NCBI GenBank assembly: GCA_021199405.1
Contig: JAJQID010000093.1
Span: 1-12,701, forward strand
Reading direction: 5' to 3'
DNA length: 12,701 nt
Origin: Lachnospiraceae bacterium
GTDB taxonomy: Bacteria; Bacillota; Clostridia; Lachnospirales; Lachnospiraceae
A model generated the notes under the pieces. It was not told the DNA's origin. It did no database searches and was given only the letters and a program-made list of their open reading frames with translations. This document shows positions 12,207 to 12,701 of the stretch, in pieces. The translations under genes were made by a program, and so were the position numbers. Every line of letters begins with the position of its first letter. The stretch's first letter is position 1.

Positions 12207-12701
12207 GCCAATCCAGCATAATCATGTATACAACGGAAGATGGGTTGACAAAGATTGAGGCCATCTTTGACGAGGATACGGTCTGGCTGTCTATTGATCA
12301 GATGGCGGAATTATTCCAGCGGGACAAATCGACCATATCCCGGCATATTAAAAATATTTTCTCTGAAGGGGAGCTTTTCAGGTCGGCAGTTGTTGCAAAA
12401 TTTGCAACAACTGCCGCTGACGGGAAAACCTATCAAGTTGAATATTATAATTTGGATGTTATAATCTCTGTTGGTTACCGGGTAAAATCCTTGCGGGGGG
12501 CACAGTTCCGCATCTGGGCGAGTGGTATCCTGAAAGAGTACATGAAAAAAGGGTTTGTACTGGACGATGACCGGTTGAAACAGTTGGGCGGGGGCAATTA
12601 CTTTGATGAGCTGCTGGCCCGCATACGGGACATTCGCTCTTCTGAGAAGGTGTTCTGGCGCAAGGTTCTGGAGATTTATGCTACCAGCATTGATTATGAT
12701 C
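12203..12701 (+). CDS. RhuM-family protein (virulence RhuM / COG3943-like), 5' part
   Basis: The first 166 residues of a protein that continues past the window edge. The family is usually around 330 residues. It starts at the ATG in the ATGA overlap with the HTH gene. GGGAGG (12187-12192) lies 10 nt upstream. Features typical of RhuM proteins are an N-terminal winged-helix-like segment (VWLSIDQMAELFQRDKSTIS, residues 27-46, then RHIKNIF), the motif DGKTYQVEYYNLDVIISVGY (73-92), RVKSLRGAQFRIWA (93-106) and SEKVFWRKVLEIYATSIDYD. Proteins of this family occur on genomic islands and beside restriction or toxin-antitoxin-type genes. Their biochemical role is not established. A near-perfect 33-bp palindrome lies within codons 61-71. 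Confidence 0.88.
   Translation, partial: MSQSSIIMYTTEDGLTKIEAIFDEDTVWLSIDQMAELFQRDKSTISRHIKNIFSEGELFRSAVVAKFATTAADGKTYQVEYYNLDVIISVGYRVKSLRGAQFRIWASGILKEYMKKGFVLDDDRLKQLGGGNYFDELLARIRDIRSSEKVFWRKVLEIYATSIDYD
12384..12416. repeat. Near-perfect 33-bp palindrome inside rhuM
   Basis: CGGCAGTTGTTGCAAA (12384-12399) is the exact reverse complement of TTTGCAACAACTGCCG (12401-12416), with a single A between them. It encodes residues S/AVVAKFATTA of the RhuM-family protein. No T tract follows, so it is not a standard terminator. Confidence 0.95.

Overview
The window reads as a chromosomal segment from an anaerobic, spore-forming member of the Bacillota, most likely Clostridia/Lachnospiraceae. The reasons are a codY gene beside rpsB-tsf, sporulation-family membrane proteins (SpoIIM-like and SpoVB-like), strong AGGAGG-type ribosome binding sites, a gap-pgk-tpiA glycolytic cluster and a base composition of about half GC. 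No rRNA, tRNA, CRISPR array or complete insertion sequence is visible.

Layout. (1) 1-2464, plus strand: the 3' end of codY with its terminator, then rpsB (ribosomal protein S2) and tsf (EF-Ts) behind a structured leader. A clear terminator follows tsf, so pyrH and frr, the usual next genes, do not follow here. (2) 2534-4590, plus strand: three closely packed genes. They encode a five-segment membrane protein resembling SpoIIM, an unrecognised soluble protein that may be a degenerate PP2C-like phosphatase, and a Hanks-type protein kinase without a sensor domain. Together they look like a small membrane-linked signalling cassette. (3) 4648-8338, minus strand, read right to left: a PHP-family histidinol-phosphatase-like enzyme, a SpoVB/MATE-type flippase, and aroF-type DAHP synthase, each with its own leader or promoter signals. 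(4) 8549-11780, plus strand: gap with a near-consensus promoter and its own terminator, then pgk and tpiA tightly coupled, giving three consecutive steps of lower glycolysis. (5) 11781-12701, plus strand: a change of character. A small XRE-like HTH gene overlaps by 4 nt the start of a RhuM-family gene that runs off the window. A 14-bp inverted repeat encloses the probable promoter of this pair.

How it fits together. The core is housekeeping: CodY (nutrient-sensing repressor), translation factors, aromatic amino acid entry and glycolysis. Accessory genes sit where conserved operons are usually longer, after tsf and after tpiA. The least explained parts are the kinase cassette (2534-4590) and the HTH-RhuM module. 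The latter carries a near-perfect 33-bp palindrome inside the rhuM reading frame.
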